From the NCBI RefSeq assembly GCF_900099835.1, contig NZ_FNKP01000001.1, forward strand, positions 1,612,001-1,676,000: a stretch of 64,000 nt of DNA. Reading direction: 5' to 3'. The DNA is from Paraburkholderia fungorum (GTDB lineage Bacteria; Pseudomonadota; Gammaproteobacteria; Burkholderiales; Burkholderiaceae). Made by a program: the position numbers and the translations under genes. How positions within the stretch are numbered: the first letter of the stretch is position 1; each line of letters begins with the position of its first letter. Under the pieces are notes generated by a model, which saw nothing but the letters and a program-made list of their open reading frames with translations, was not told the origin of the DNA and searched no databases. Positions 8,411-17,479 of this stretch are shown one piece after another.

Positions 8411-9361
8411 CTACAGCAGCAACTCTATCGAGTGAAACAGGCGCCGCTGCTCGGGGTCCTGCGAGCGCGCGCCTTCATCGATCACCTCGCGCAGACACTC
8501 GAGAAAGCATGCTGCCGCCGGACTGGTCGGCGCACCCCGGCGCGACGTGATGCTGACGATGGTTTCATCCACCGTTTCGCGCAATGGCAGCGCCCACAGA
8601 TTTTCTCTGGCCAGCGTCACCTCGACGAGAGGCCACGGAAAAATGCTGAGCATGTCCGTGTGCGCGAGCAGCCCCAATACGATCGCCAGCGAATGCGCGA
8701 GATGAATGGTGTGCGGCACGCGCATGCCGCGCTTGCGGAACAGGTTGTCCGAGATCGACTCGCGGCTCGCCGGGTCCCAGTTCAACACCCACTCCGCGTC
8801 TTCCAGTTCGAGCAGCGTGCGGCAACCTGCCTTCGGATGATCGCGCCGCGCGACCACCGCCGAATGCGTCGAAAACAGCGGCACGTTGTGAAACTCCGAT
8901 TGCGGTGATGCAGGCGGCGGCCGGCCAATCGAAAAATCGAGACTGCCGTCGCGCAGTCGCGGTTGCACGACCGCCAGCAGGCCTTCGAAAAACTCCAGCT
9001 GGACTTCGGGCATCCGTTGCCGGAAACGCTGCACAGCGGCCGGCAAAAACGTCAGCGCGACCCACGGCGTGACGCCGATCGACAGCTTGCCCGCCGCCGC
9101 GCCGCGCAACGCTTCGATCTCCGCCTCGGCGCGCTGCAACTGACCGAGCACCACGCGCGCATGCACGACCAGCGCGCGGCCGAACTCGGTGAAGGCCACG
9201 CCGCTCGCGCTGCGCACCAGCAGCGGCGCGTGCAGATCGGCTTCCAGTTCGCGCATCGCCTTGGTCACGGCAGCCGGCGAAATGCCCAGCGAGCGCGACG
9301 CGGCCCGGATACTTCCAGTGTCGGCAATCGCCGCCAACGTACTGAGTTGATGGAGTTTCAT
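8411..9361 (-). CDS. LysR family transcriptional regulator next to M20 hydrolase
   Basis: 316 residues from the ATG at 9361 (another ATG is two codons upstream at 9367; no ribosome site decides between them). The N-terminal HTH reads LAAIADTGSIRAASRSLGIS followed by a canonical recognition helix; the rest is a LysR co-inducer domain. The gene is divergent from an amidohydrolase and a major facilitator transporter, so it probably controls uptake and hydrolysis of an acylated amino acid or related compound. The effector is unknown. Its 3' end lies only 18 bp from the end of argP, converging with it. Confidence 0.88.
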   Translation of the reverse strand: MKLHQLSTLAAIADTGSIRAASRSLGISPAAVTKAMRELEADLHAPLLVRSASGVAFTEFGRALVVHARVVLGQLQRAEAEIEALRGAAAGKLSIGVTPWVALTFLPAAVQRFRQRMPEVQLEFFEGLLAVVQPRLRDGSLDFSIGRPPPASPQSEFHNVPLFSTHSAVVARRDHPKAGCRTLLELEDAEWVLNWDPASRESISDNLFRKRGMRVPHTIHLAHSLAIVLGLLAHTDMLSIFPWPLVEVTLARENLWALPLRETVDETIVSITSRRGAPTSPAAACFLECLREVIDEGARSQDPEQRRLFHSIELLL

Positions 9362-9480
9362 CGGCATAGCGCTATAGAAGGGTGGCAACTGAAAGTTGCC
9401 GGTGTCACGATTCTACGTCTGCCGCCGGAAAATCGGCGCGGCTATGCTGGGTTCACGATTTTTATCGACGGAGACGACTC

Positions 9481-10653
9481 GTGAACACCATGGCTATCCC
9501 GGCGGGCATCGCCGAACTCGAAGAAGAAATGATCGCGCTGCGCCATCGCATCCACGCGAAGCCCGAACTGGCTTACGAGGAATTCGCGACCGGCGATCTG
9601 GTCGCCGAGCGTTTGCAGGCGTGGGGCTATACGGTGCATCGCGGGCTGGGTCAGACGGGCGTGGTCGGTCAGTTGAAAGTGGGTAACGGCACCCGCAAGC
9701 TCGGCATTCGCGCCGACATGGACGCGCTGCCGATTCACGAAACCACCGGCCTCCCGTACGCGAGCACGGTGCCCGGCAAGATGCACGCGTGCGGCCACGA
9801 CGGCCATACGGCGATGCTGCTGGCCGCCGCCAAACATCTCGCGCAGGAAAAGGACTTCGACGGCACGTTGAACGTGATTTTTCAACCTGCCGAAGAAGGT
9901 CAGGCCGGCGCGCGAAAAATGCTCGAAGACGGCCTGTTCGAGAAATTCCCGTGCGATGCGGTCTTCGCGATGCACAACATGCCGGGCTTTCCTACCGGCA
10001 AATTCGGCTTTCTGCCGGGCTCGTTCATGGCGTCGTCGGATACGGTGATCATCACCGTGACCGGGCGCGGCGGTCATGGCGCGGTGCCGCAGAAGGCGGT
10101 CGATCCGGTCGTGATCTGCGCGCAGATCGTGCTTGCGTTGCAGTCCATCGTGTCGCGCAACGTCGCGCCGCTCGACATGGCGATCATCACCGTCGGCGCG
10201 ATTCACGCGGGCGAAGCGCCGAACGTGATTCCCGAAACCGCCGAGATGCGTCTGTCGGTGCGCGCGCTGAAACCCGAGGTCCGCGACTATCTGCAGGAGC
10301 GTATTACGGCGGTGGTTTGCGGACAGGCGGCCGTGTTCGGCGGACGCGCCACGGTGGATTATCAGCGGCGCTATCCGGTGCTCGTCAACGATGCGGACAT
10401 GACCGGGCTGGCGAAGCAGGTCGCGCTTGACTGGCTCGGCGAAGACGGCCTGATCGCCGACATGCAGCCGCTCACCGGCAGCGAGGATTTCGCGTTCCTG
10501 CTGGAACAGTGTCCGGGCAGCTATCTGATCATCGGCAATGGCGACGGCGAGGGCGGCTGCATGGTCCACAACCCCGGCTACGACTTCAACGACGATTGCC
10601 TCGCCACCGGCGCGGCGTACTGGGTGAAGCTCGCGCAGACGTTTCTGGTCTGA
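9481..10653 (+). CDS. M20 family amidohydrolase (hippurate hydrolase / N-acyl-amino-acid deacylase type)
   Basis: 390 residues from a GTG at 9481: GGAGA at 9470-9474 stands six bases before it, whereas the ATG at 9490 is 15 bases away. M20D metal and catalytic residues are present: RADMDALP, CGHDGHT (104-110), PAEEG (137-141), GRGGHGA and SEDFAF near the C-terminus. Such enzymes split N-acyl amino acids, hippurate or IAA conjugates in the cytoplasm. It is followed 70 bp later by a proton symporter and preceded by a divergent LysR gene, so the three look like a scavenging unit for an acylated substrate. The substrate is not determined by sequence. Confidence 0.9.
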   Translation: MNTMAIPAGIAELEEEMIALRHRIHAKPELAYEEFATGDLVAERLQAWGYTVHRGLGQTGVVGQLKVGNGTRKLGIRADMDALPIHETTGLPYASTVPGKMHACGHDGHTAMLLAAAKHLAQEKDFDGTLNVIFQPAEEGQAGARKMLEDGLFEKFPCDAVFAMHNMPGFPTGKFGFLPGSFMASSDTVIITVTGRGGHGAVPQKAVDPVVICAQIVLALQSIVSRNVAPLDMAIITVGAIHAGEAPNVIPETAEMRLSVRALKPEVRDYLQERITAVVCGQAAVFGGRATVDYQRRYPVLVNDADMTGLAKQVALDWLGEDGLIADMQPLTGSEDFAFLLEQCPGSYLIIGNGDGEGGCMVHNPGYDFNDDCLATGAAYWVKLAQTFLV

Positions 10654-10723
10654 CGCGAGCTTGTGTGGGACGGCGGCGGACCGCACCGGTCCGCGCTGGC
10701 AGCACATCATGGAGGAGACACCG

Positions 10724-12127
10724 ATGGACTATTCCGCGTCACCGCAAGCAAGCGCCGCTCACGCTGCTGGTCAAGCCGCAGTACAACCCGCTGTGCAGCC
10801 CGCTGTGCAGCCCGTCAAGCGCGCGAGCCACGCCAAGGCGATTGCCGCGATCACGCTCGGCAACGGCCTCGAATTCTTCGATTTCACGATCTACAGTTTC
10901 TTCGCGACGATCATCGGCAAGCTGTATTTCCCCGTCGAGGGCCAGCTTGCGCAACTGATGCTCGCGGTCGGCACCTTCGGCGTGGGTTTCATCATGCGTC
11001 CGGTGGGCGGTGTGGTGCTCGGCGGCTATGCCGATCGCGCGGGCCGCAAGGCCGCCATGAGCCTGACGCTATGGCTGATGACGCTCGGCTCCGCGATCAT
11101 CGCGTTCGCGCCGACTTATGCGGCCATCGGCGTGGCCGCGCCGTTGCTGGTGATTCTCGCGCGGCTTGTCCAGGGCTTTGCGCTAGGCGGCGAGATCGGT
11201 GCATCCACGTCGCTGCTGATGGAATACGGCAGCGACAAAACCCGTGGCTCCTATGGAAGCTGGCAGTTCGTGAGCCAGGGCTTGAACACGGTCTGCGGAT
11301 CGCTGCTCGGAGTCGCGCTGGCGGCGACGCTGTCGAGCGCCGCGCTCGAAAGCTGGGGCTGGCGCGTGCCGTTCGTGATCGGCATGGCGATGGGGCCGAT
11401 CGGGATTTATATCCGGCGTCATCTGGATGAGACGCTGCCGGGTGTCGAAGACAGCGCGGCAAGCGCGCAGCAGGCGGCTGAAATGCCGACATTGCAACCC
11501 GCTTCACAGCCCGCCTCACAGCCCGTCCGCAAGCTATTCCGCGACCATTCGCGCGTAATAACGATGGGCGTGCTGACCACCATCGGCGGAACGGCGGCGA
11601 ACTATATCGTGCTGTTCTATCTGTCCACGTACGCGATCCGCATCCTGCATCTGCCGATGTCGTCCGCGCTGTGGGCTGCGTGGACCGCCGCGGTCGTGAC
11701 CGTGATCTGCTCGCCGTTCGCGGGCGCGTTGTCCGATCGCGTCGGACGTAAACGTGTGCTGTGGGTCTCGCGCGTGCTGCTGATCGTCGCCGTGTATCCC
11801 GCGTTCATGATGATCAACGCGGTGCCCACGGTGCTGGTGTTGCTGTCGGTCGTCGCGGGGCTCGCGGTGCTGGTCGCGTTCACCGCCGTGCCGAATATCG
11901 TGATGCTGCCGGAACTGTTTCCGCGTGCGATTCGCGCGACCGGGATGTCGATTGTGTACTGCCTCGGCGTATCGATTTTCGGCGGATTCGCGCAGTTTTT
12001 CGCGACCTGGCTGATCCAGCTGACCGGCAACAATCTGGCGCCAGCCTGGTATCTGATCGGTTGCGGGCTGGTGTCGTTGCTGCCGTTGCCGTTCATGCGG
12101 GAAACGGCGGGCAGGGCGCTCGATTGA
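10724..12127 (+). CDS. MHS-type major facilitator transporter
   Basis: 467 residues. GGAGGAG (10711-10717) stands six bases before the chosen ATG. The N-terminal cytoplasmic tail holds repeated PAVQ units. The first helix carries the metabolite:H+ symporter signature LGNGLEFFDFTIYSFFATI, and the inter-helix motifs GGYADRAGRKAAM and GALSDRVGRKR are canonical. About 12 membrane helices are predicted. MHS members carry dicarboxylates, shikimate, aromatic acids or betaines. Its position after the M20 hydrolase suggests it imports the substrate or exports a product of that enzyme. It ends in a perfect hairpin terminator shared with the converging MFS gene. Confidence 0.88.
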   Translation: MDYSASPQASAAHAAGQAAVQPAVQPAVQPVKRASHAKAIAAITLGNGLEFFDFTIYSFFATIIGKLYFPVEGQLAQLMLAVGTFGVGFIMRPVGGVVLGGYADRAGRKAAMSLTLWLMTLGSAIIAFAPTYAAIGVAAPLLVILARLVQGFALGGEIGASTSLLMEYGSDKTRGSYGSWQFVSQGLNTVCGSLLGVALAATLSSAALESWGWRVPFVIGMAMGPIGIYIRRHLDETLPGVEDSAASAQQAAEMPTLQPASQPASQPVRKLFRDHSRVITMGVLTTIGGTAANYIVLFYLSTYAIRILHLPMSSALWAAWTAAVVTVICSPFAGALSDRVGRKRVLWVSRVLLIVAVYPAFMMINAVPTVLVLLSVVAGLAVLVAFTAVPNIVMLPELFPRAIRATGMSIVYCLGVSIFGGFAQFFATWLIQLTGNNLAPAWYLIGCGLVSLLPLPFMRETAGRALD

Positions 12128-12160
12128 TCGCTTGCTTGAGCCAGTTGGCCGGGTCGAAAA

Positions 12161-12192
12161 AAAAGAGGTGCGAATTGATTCGCACCTCTTTT
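12161..12192. terminator. bidirectional hairpin terminator between converging MFS genes
   Basis: Perfect 15-bp arms (AAAAGAGGTGCGAAT / ATTCGCACCTCTTTT) with a 2-base spacer, A-run on the left and T-run on the right, so it can end transcription from both sides. Confidence 0.9.
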
Positions 12193-12227
12193 TGCTTAGC
12201 CAGCTTGATAGCGGCGCGGTAGCCGTG

Positions 12228-13484
12228 TCACCTCGCCGCCGTCTTCTCTCCATTGCCGACCGGCGCATCGTCTCCCGCTGCCGACGCGTCGCGCGTCTCG
12301 GGCATCGCCGCCCACACCAGCAGCACGGCCAGCGCGCCCGCCGCCGCGAGGCCGAAGAAGCTGACCGCGTTGCCGAAATGATCGGCGACGAAGCCCGCCG
12401 CCGTCGTGCTCAGCGTCGCACCGATCCCCGCCGCGAGACCGAACAGGCCGATACACAGGTTGTAGCGTCCCTTGTCACCGGCGACGTCGGCGGCGATCAG
12501 CGGCAGCATCACGCCGAACACTGCCGCGCTCAGGCCGTCGAGCATCTGCACCGGCACGAGCAGATACGGGCTGCTGATACCGGCGAACAGCAACGCGCGA
12601 ATCGGCAGCGCGGAGAAGCCGAGCAGCAGGATCGGCCTGCGTCCCCAGCGTTCAGCGGAGCGTCCGACCCACGGCGACATCATCGCCACGATGGCCTGCG
12701 GCACGATGATGCACGCCGCAATCACCAGTTGAACGTTGTCGCCCATGCCGGCGGTCACTTCGCCCGCCGCCAGGTTCAACATCGCCGCGTTCGACAGATG
12801 GAACAACACGATGCACGCCGCAAACAGCAGCATCCGCCTGTCGCGCAGCAACGCGCGCAGGCTTTCGCGGCGCTCGATCTGCTGCGGTGTCGGCGCGGCT
12901 TTCGGCAGCTCGACGGTATCGGTGCGCTGGATCATCGTCAGCGCGATCAGCGCGGGCACTGCCAGCCCGGCGGTCAGCCAGAACACCGCGCGCGGCGAAT
13001 AGTATTCGCCAAACACGCCCATCAGCCCGGCCGCGACCGCGCTGCCGATCGACGCCCAGCGCGCGTTACGCCCGAGCCGGTCGCCGAGATTCGCGCGCCC
13101 CACCAGCGCGAACGAGATCGCGGCGAGCGCCGGTGTCAGCATGCAACTGGCGAAGCCGTGGAACACCTCGGCGGCGATCACCGGCAACACGGTCGGACTG
13201 GTGGCCAGCAGCACCGCGCTCAGGATGATCGCGACGATCGCCCAGGCGGCCGCGCCTTTCTTGTTGCGCAATGCGTCGACGGCGGCGCCGCCAGGCACCT
13301 GGCTCACCATTGCGCTGATCGTGCCGACCGACAGCGCCATGCCGATCTCGCCCTGGGTCCACTTGTGCGATGCGAGGTACGACGCGATGAACGGCCCGAA
13401 GCCGGTCTGCACATTCGCGACGAAAAAATTCAGCCAGTCGAGCGCCCGCAGACTGCGCGTCGTGACCTGAGTGCGGCCGATCAT
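12228..13484 (-). CDS. major facilitator superfamily transporter
   Basis: 418 residues with about 12 hydrophobic segments. It begins MIGRTQVTTRSLRALDWLNFFVANV and has a gap-rich MFS pattern including a VPGGAAVDALRNKK loop (drug/sugar efflux-like). The substrate is not recognisable. The ATG at 13484 overlaps the stop codon of the preceding PRC-barrel lipoprotein gene (ATGA), so the two are translated together. The C-terminal tail (last 25 residues) is Asp/Ala-rich and probably cytoplasmic. A long uninterrupted frame on the opposite strand is a composition artefact. Confidence 0.85.
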   Translation of the reverse strand: MIGRTQVTTRSLRALDWLNFFVANVQTGFGPFIASYLASHKWTQGEIGMALSVGTISAMVSQVPGGAAVDALRNKKGAAAWAIVAIILSAVLLATSPTVLPVIAAEVFHGFASCMLTPALAAISFALVGRANLGDRLGRNARWASIGSAVAAGLMGVFGEYYSPRAVFWLTAGLAVPALIALTMIQRTDTVELPKAAPTPQQIERRESLRALLRDRRMLLFAACIVLFHLSNAAMLNLAAGEVTAGMGDNVQLVIAACIIVPQAIVAMMSPWVGRSAERWGRRPILLLGFSALPIRALLFAGISSPYLLVPVQMLDGLSAAVFGVMLPLIAADVAGDKGRYNLCIGLFGLAAGIGATLSTTAAGFVADHFGNAVSFFGLAAAGALAVLLVWAAMPETRDASAAGDDAPVGNGEKTAAR

Positions 13485-14446
13485 CGGGCCGCCCGTGCGT
13501 TAGACGCCACAGCAGAGGTTGCCGCCGCAGGCGCCGCCGCGGCCGATGCCGGAGCGGGCGGCGGCGCGGGCGACACCGCACGGATCGGTTTATCGCTCGC
13601 ATACGGCGGGGTGGCGTTGATCTGCGCGTCGCTCAAATCGATTTGCGGATGCAGTTCCTTGTCTTTCGTGACGAAGTGCAGCGCCGACCAGTTCGCGGCA
13701 ATCGTGCGCCGCTCCGTGCTGACCATTCCGTTGACATCGAGAACGACCGCCTGCGGCTGTGCGTTGGCGTCGACCAGCACGTCGATCACGCGGCCCACTT
13801 TCGCGCCGTTCGAGCGTTCGACGGTGGCGTCGATCAGCGGCAACTGCACCGGCGCGGGCTTGGCCGCCGTCGCGGGGACGGCGGTCGCGTTCAGCGTGAT
13901 CGGCGCAGTTTTCGCGGCGGGCGTGAAGCGGAACGCGCTCCACGGGAAATTCACTTTGCGGTCGCCGACACCGAGAAAACCTTGCAGATTGACGACCATC
14001 TCGCGCGGCTTGCCGAGCGCGTCGGCGATCAGATCGACCGCGCGTCCGACGACCTTGCCGTCGGGTTTCTGCACTTCGCTATCGAGCAGCGCGCGCGCTT
14101 CGTTGCGCTCGATCGTGCGCAACACGATCAGCGGCGGCGGCGGGGGAGGCGGCGGCGCGGGCGCGGCGACCGGCGGTGGCGGCTCGACCTTGTGCGGCTT
14201 GACGACCGGTTTCCTCGGTTTTTTCGGCTGTTCGGGCTCGTTGGCCTCGGTTTCGACCGGCTCGGGCGCGGACGCCGCCACCGGGGCGCTGGCGGGCTCG
14301 ACGGGCATCACCGTGGCGTCGACGATCGGCGCCTGCTGGTTGCCCCATAAGAGGCTCCCGCAACCGGACAGCGCGGACAGCATCAGCAGCGCGAAGACAG
14401 CAAAAATCGGCAAACGCCAGGCAGGACGCGAAAAACCGCCAGTCAT
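13481..14446 (-). CDS. lipoprotein with two PRC-barrel-like domains
   Basis: 321 residues from the ATG at 14446, chosen because GGAG lies nine bases upstream; a TTG at 14461 is also open. The signal peptide ends in the lipobox LSGC with Cys29. Residues about 35-100 are a Pro/Glu/Lys-rich linker including a run of Pro. Two similar segments follow: one around GKVVGRAVDLIADALGKPRE and one around GAKVGRVIDVLVDANAQPQA. Each is followed by a W-S-A-(F/L) element (NFPWSAF, ANWSALH), which is the PRC-barrel style. The C-terminus is an Ala/Pro-rich tail. PRC barrels bind proteins or RNA and occur in envelope stress and photosynthetic proteins. Its role beside an MFS transporter is unknown. Confidence 0.75.
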   Translation of the reverse strand: MTGGFSRPAWRLPIFAVFALLMLSALSGCGSLLWGNQQAPIVDATVMPVEPASAPVAASAPEPVETEANEPEQPKKPRKPVVKPHKVEPPPPVAAPAPPPPPPPPLIVLRTIERNEARALLDSEVQKPDGKVVGRAVDLIADALGKPREMVVNLQGFLGVGDRKVNFPWSAFRFTPAAKTAPITLNATAVPATAAKPAPVQLPLIDATVERSNGAKVGRVIDVLVDANAQPQAVVLDVNGMVSTERRTIAANWSALHFVTKDKELHPQIDLSDAQINATPPYASDKPIRAVSPAPPPAPASAAAAPAAATSAVASNARAAR

Positions 14447-14994
14447 CAAGAAAAACTCCAAGGGCCGGGGCGGACAGGCGCGAAAGGCCGCCGCTATTAG
14501 GACAGGTACGGGCCAGAGTGTAACCCGCGACGTCGGCCAGGCCCCGTTTTGCCGACGATCCGGCGCTGGGTTCCTAGCAGGCTTCGTGCCGCGCCGCGCG
14601 GCTGACGCGCGAGGCGTTGGACTATGCCGTGACCGGTTTCGGGCAACGCTCGGCAGACTGGGTGCGGCGGTAGGGAGTGTCTGGCTCCAGGACCCGATAT
14701 CGCGAAATCCGCCGCGAAATCTGTCGCGAAAGCCGTCATCTCCCTTTCATCACGTGCTCGCGGACTGTAGGTGTAAACACGCGCCACGACGGCGCGCTTT
14801 GCCGTCCCTCAAGCCATATAAGCATCGCGACATGTCCGGCATGCCATTCATGCGATTGGACACATATTTGTGTTGCCCTACATTTCGAGACAGCAAAAAA
14901 GGACGAAGTCACCATTAAACCAAAGCAACGAGACGAACCTGATGACGGCCAGTTCGACGGCCGTTTCAGCATGCTGATAAAGGAGGCACTCATC
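14447..14994. other. gap between lipoprotein and purine permease genes, with 12-bp tandem repeats
   Basis: 548 bp between divergent genes, no gene recognised. It holds three tandem 12-bp repeats (14701-14736) and a strong ribosome site (AAGGAGG, 14980-14986) for the permease. Confidence 0.6.
14701..14736. repeat. three tandem 12-bp repeats
   Basis: CGCGAAATCCGC, CGCGAAATCTGT and CGCGAAAGCCGT in direct succession, about 260 bp upstream of the purine permease start. Could be a regulator's multiple binding sites or a chance microsatellite. Confidence 0.6.
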
Positions 14995-16377
14995 ATGATG
15001 GAACCCCACGCCCAACCGATTTCCGACGTCGCAACCGAATCATTCGACGGAAAGGGCTTTCTCGACCGCTATTTCGACATTACCGCGCGCGGCAGCACGC
15101 AACGCCAGGAGATCGTCGCGGGCATCACGACCTTCCTCGCGATGGTCTATTCCGTATTCGTCGTACCCGGCATGTTCGGCAAGGCGGGCTTCGACACCAG
15201 CGCGGTGTTCGTCGCCGTGTGTCTGACCACCGCGTTCGGCTCGCTGCTGATGGGCGTGTGGGCGCGTCTGCCGATCGCGATCGGTTGCGCGATTTCGCTG
15301 ACGGCGTTCACCGCGTTCGGCCTCGTGCTGGGCAAAGGGCTGGCTCCGAATGTCGCGCTCGGCGCGGTGTTCCTGATGGGCGTCGTGTTCACCGCGATTT
15401 CGGTGACCGGCGTGCGCTCGTGGATTCTGCGCAATCTGCCGACCGGTATCGCGCACGGAACCGGCATCGGCATCGGCCTGTTCCTGCTACTGATCGCCGC
15501 GAACGACGTCGGTCTCGTCGTGAAGAATCCGGGCGCGGGTTTGCCGGTGTCGCTCGGACACATCACCGCGTTGCCCGCGCTGATGTCGGTGGCGGGTCTC
15601 GCGGCGATTTTCGGGCTGGTGCGGCGTCGCGTGCCGGGTTCGATCCTGATCGTGATCGTGGCGATTTCGGCGATTGCGCTCGCGATCGATCCGGCCGTGA
15701 CGTTCCACGGCGTGTTCGCGGTGCCGTCGCTGAGCGCGCCGGGACACGCGTCGCTGATCGGTGCGATGGACATCAAGGGCGCGCTGTCGATGGCGGTCCT
15801 GCCGAGCGTGCTGGCCCTCGTGATGACGGCCGTGTTCGACGCGACCGGCACGATTCGCGCGGTCGCGGGACAAGCGGGGCAACTGGATGAAAACGGCCGC
15901 ATCATCAACGGCGGCCGCGCACTGACCGCCGACTCGCTCAGCTCGATTTTCTCTGGCCTGCTTGGCGGCGCACCGGCGGCGGCTTATATCGAGTCGACGG
16001 TCGGCGTGGCAGCGGGCGCGAAAACGGGGATGACGGCGGCCGTGGTCGGTCTGCTGTTTCTCGTCGTGATGTTCTTCTCGCCGCTCGCGAGCCTCGTGCC
16101 TTCGTACGCGACCGCACCGGCGCTGATGTACGTCGGCCTGCTGATGCTGTCGAACGTCAGCAAGCTGCATATGGACGACATGGTCGATTCGATGTCGGGC
16201 CTCATGTGCGCCGTGTTTATCGTGCTGACCGCGAACATCGTGACCGGCATCATGCTCGGCTTCGCGACGCTGGTGATCGGCCGCGTGGTGAGCGGCGAAT
16301 ATCGCAAGCTGAACGTGGGGACGGTGGCGATCGCGGTCGTGCTGGTCGGCTTCTATCTCGGCGGATGGGCGATCTGA
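14995..16377 (+). CDS. NCS2/AzgA-like purine (adenine/guanine/hypoxanthine) permease
   Basis: 460 residues from the ATG at 14995, eight bases after AGGAGG. The start of the domain, [14 protein letters not shown], then [15 protein letters not shown], is the AzgA subfamily pattern. About 13 hydrophobic segments follow; conserved elements include [16 protein letters not shown] and [11 protein letters not shown] with [17 protein letters not shown]. This subfamily imports nucleobases with protons across the inner membrane. It stands alone as a single-gene unit ending in a strong terminator. Which purine it prefers cannot be read from the sequence. Confidence 0.9.
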   Translation: MMEPHAQPISDVATESFDGKGFLDRYFDITARGSTQRQEIVAGITTFLAMVYSVFVVPGMFGKAGFDTSAVFVAVCLTTAFGSLLMGVWARLPIAIGCAISLTAFTAFGLVLGKGLAPNVALGAVFLMGVVFTAISVTGVRSWILRNLPTGIAHGTGIGIGLFLLLIAANDVGLVVKNPGAGLPVSLGHITALPALMSVAGLAAIFGLVRRRVPGSILIVIVAISAIALAIDPAVTFHGVFAVPSLSAPGHASLIGAMDIKGALSMAVLPSVLALVMTAVFDATGTIRAVAGQAGQLDENGRIINGGRALTADSLSSIFSGLLGGAPAAAYIESTVGVAAGAKTGMTAAVVGLLFLVVMFFSPLASLVPSYATAPALMYVGLLMLSNVSKLHMDDMVDSMSGLMCAVFIVLTANIVTGIMLGFATLVIGRVVSGEYRKLNVGTVAIAVVLVGFYLGGWAI

Positions 16378-16474
16378 TTTTCCGCCGGTCTTTTCCTTCC
16401 GTGCGACGTTACGAAGCGCCACAAGACTTCAGCGGATTTCGCGAGAGTAAGTAGTCGTTGGTCTCCCACCTTGA

Positions 16475-16518
16475 CGCGGTGCATCGCAGAATTTTTCTGC
16501 GGCGCACCGCGTTTTTTT
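16475..16518 (+). terminator. rho-independent terminator of the purine permease gene
   Basis: CGCGGTGC...CGCAGAA pairs with TTCTGCG...GCACCGCG around a short T-rich loop with one internal mismatch pair, then seven T. Confidence 0.88.
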
Positions 16519-16574
16519 CTGCCGTATCACTGCCGCGCGCTTTTTGTGTGTCGACAGAAAACGCGTACCTGTAC

Positions 16575-16618
16575 TTGACTTCCCGAGCTTCGTTTCTATA
16601 CTTAACCTCATGGTTAAG
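16575..16618 (+). promoter_or_regulatory. arsR promoter with operator dyad over the start codon
   Basis: -35 TTGACT (16575-16580), 16-bp spacer, -10 TATACT (16597-16602). The perfect inverted repeat CTTAACCtcatGGTTAAG (16601-16618) runs from the -10 box through the ATG at 16610. Predicted transcription starts at or next to the ATG, and no ribosome-binding site precedes it. Confidence 0.7.
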
Positions 16619-17062
16619 TTTAATGATGCGTTACTCGATCGCACTTTCGCCGCGCTGTCGGACCCGACGCGGCGTGCGTTACTCGCGCGTCTGTCGGAGC
16701 ACGATCTGTCGATCAGCGAACTCGCCGCACCGTTCGCGATGTCCTTGCCCGCGGTGATGAAGCACCTCGACGTGCTGTCCGACGCGGGGCTTATCACGCG
16801 CAACAAAACCGGCCGCACGGTGGCGTGCCGGTTAGCCGCCGGACCCATGGAAGAAGCGATGGAATGGCTCAACCGCTATCAGCGCTTCTGGTCCGAATCG
16901 CTCGACCGTCTTGCCGCTTTCGTCGAAGAGGAGCCCGCCTCATGTCCACCCGATCCGCCCAGCCCGCCCACGCCGTCCAGCCCAGCCTCACCCTCCGGCG
17001 GCGTCTCGACGCCACGCCCGCCAGGATCTTCCGCGCGTGGACGGAACCGGCGCAATTCATGA
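16610..17062 (+). CDS. ArsR-family transcriptional repressor
   Basis: 150 residues. The winged HTH spans about 5-85, with the family core FAALSDPTRRALLARLSEHD, then a recognition helix FAMSLPAVMKHLDVLSDAGL. No metal-binding Cys pair is seen, which fits the ArsR group paired with SRPBCC (AHSA1) proteins. Residues after about 112 are Pro/Ser-rich and are encoded inside the next gene: the two overlap by 121 bp in different frames, longer than normal. The gene appears leaderless, with an operator dyad on its start codon, so it likely represses itself and its partner. Confidence 0.88.
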   Translation: MVKFNDALLDRTFAALSDPTRRALLARLSEHDLSISELAAPFAMSLPAVMKHLDVLSDAGLITRNKTGRTVACRLAAGPMEEAMEWLNRYQRFWSESLDRLAAFVEEEPASCPPDPPSPPTPSSPASPSGGVSTPRPPGSSARGRNRRNS

Positions 17063-17397
17063 CGTGGATGCATCCGGGCGGCTCCGACGTAATTCGCGCG
17101 GAATTCGACGTACGGGTCGGCGGACACTACACGATTGTGTTTCGCAAGCAGGACGGCGGCGAGGTTGAGGTGCGTGGCACCTATCTGGAAGTCGTGCCCG
17201 AGCACAAGCTGGTTTTCACGTGGACCCCGCGCGGCGGCGCCGAACACGAATCGCAGGTCACGATCCTGCTGGAGCCAGAGGGCGGCGCGACATGGCTCAC
17301 GCTCACGCACGAACGTTTCGCCGACGAAGCACAGCGCGAAGATCATCGTCATGGCTGGACCGACGGTATCGATTCGCTGGAGCGCTACGTGCTGTGA
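16942..17397 (+). CDS. SRPBCC / AHSA1-like ligand-binding protein
   Basis: 151 residues from the ATG at 16942, preceded by GAAGAGGAG. The fold signature is clear: LRRRLDATPARIFRAWTEP near the N-terminus, a GGHYTIVF strand, and THERFADEAQREDHRHGW with a final amphipathic helix. SRPBCC proteins bind hydrophobic small molecules or act on Hsp90. It is encoded directly downstream of, and overlapping, the ArsR gene, a common two-gene cassette in which the SRPBCC protein is the regulated product. The ligand is unknown. Confidence 0.88.
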   Translation: MSTRSAQPAHAVQPSLTLRRRLDATPARIFRAWTEPAQFMTWMHPGGSDVIRAEFDVRVGGHYTIVFRKQDGGEVEVRGTYLEVVPEHKLVFTWTPRGGAEHESQVTILLEPEGGATWLTLTHERFADEAQREDHRHGWTDGIDSLERYVL

Positions 17398-17479
17398 GCG
17401 CGTGGCAAATCCAACGAACGCAATGAGTTCTTTTGAGTGTGCCTGATCGAATCTGCATGACGCAGAGAAGGAGACGCAG

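Noticed and set aside
12132..14918. A 928-codon open frame on the plus strand across the MFS and lipoprotein genes
   Set aside because: Residue use is Arg/His/Asp/Gln-heavy with no domain pattern; it is the mirror of two well-supported genes and an effect of the GC bias.
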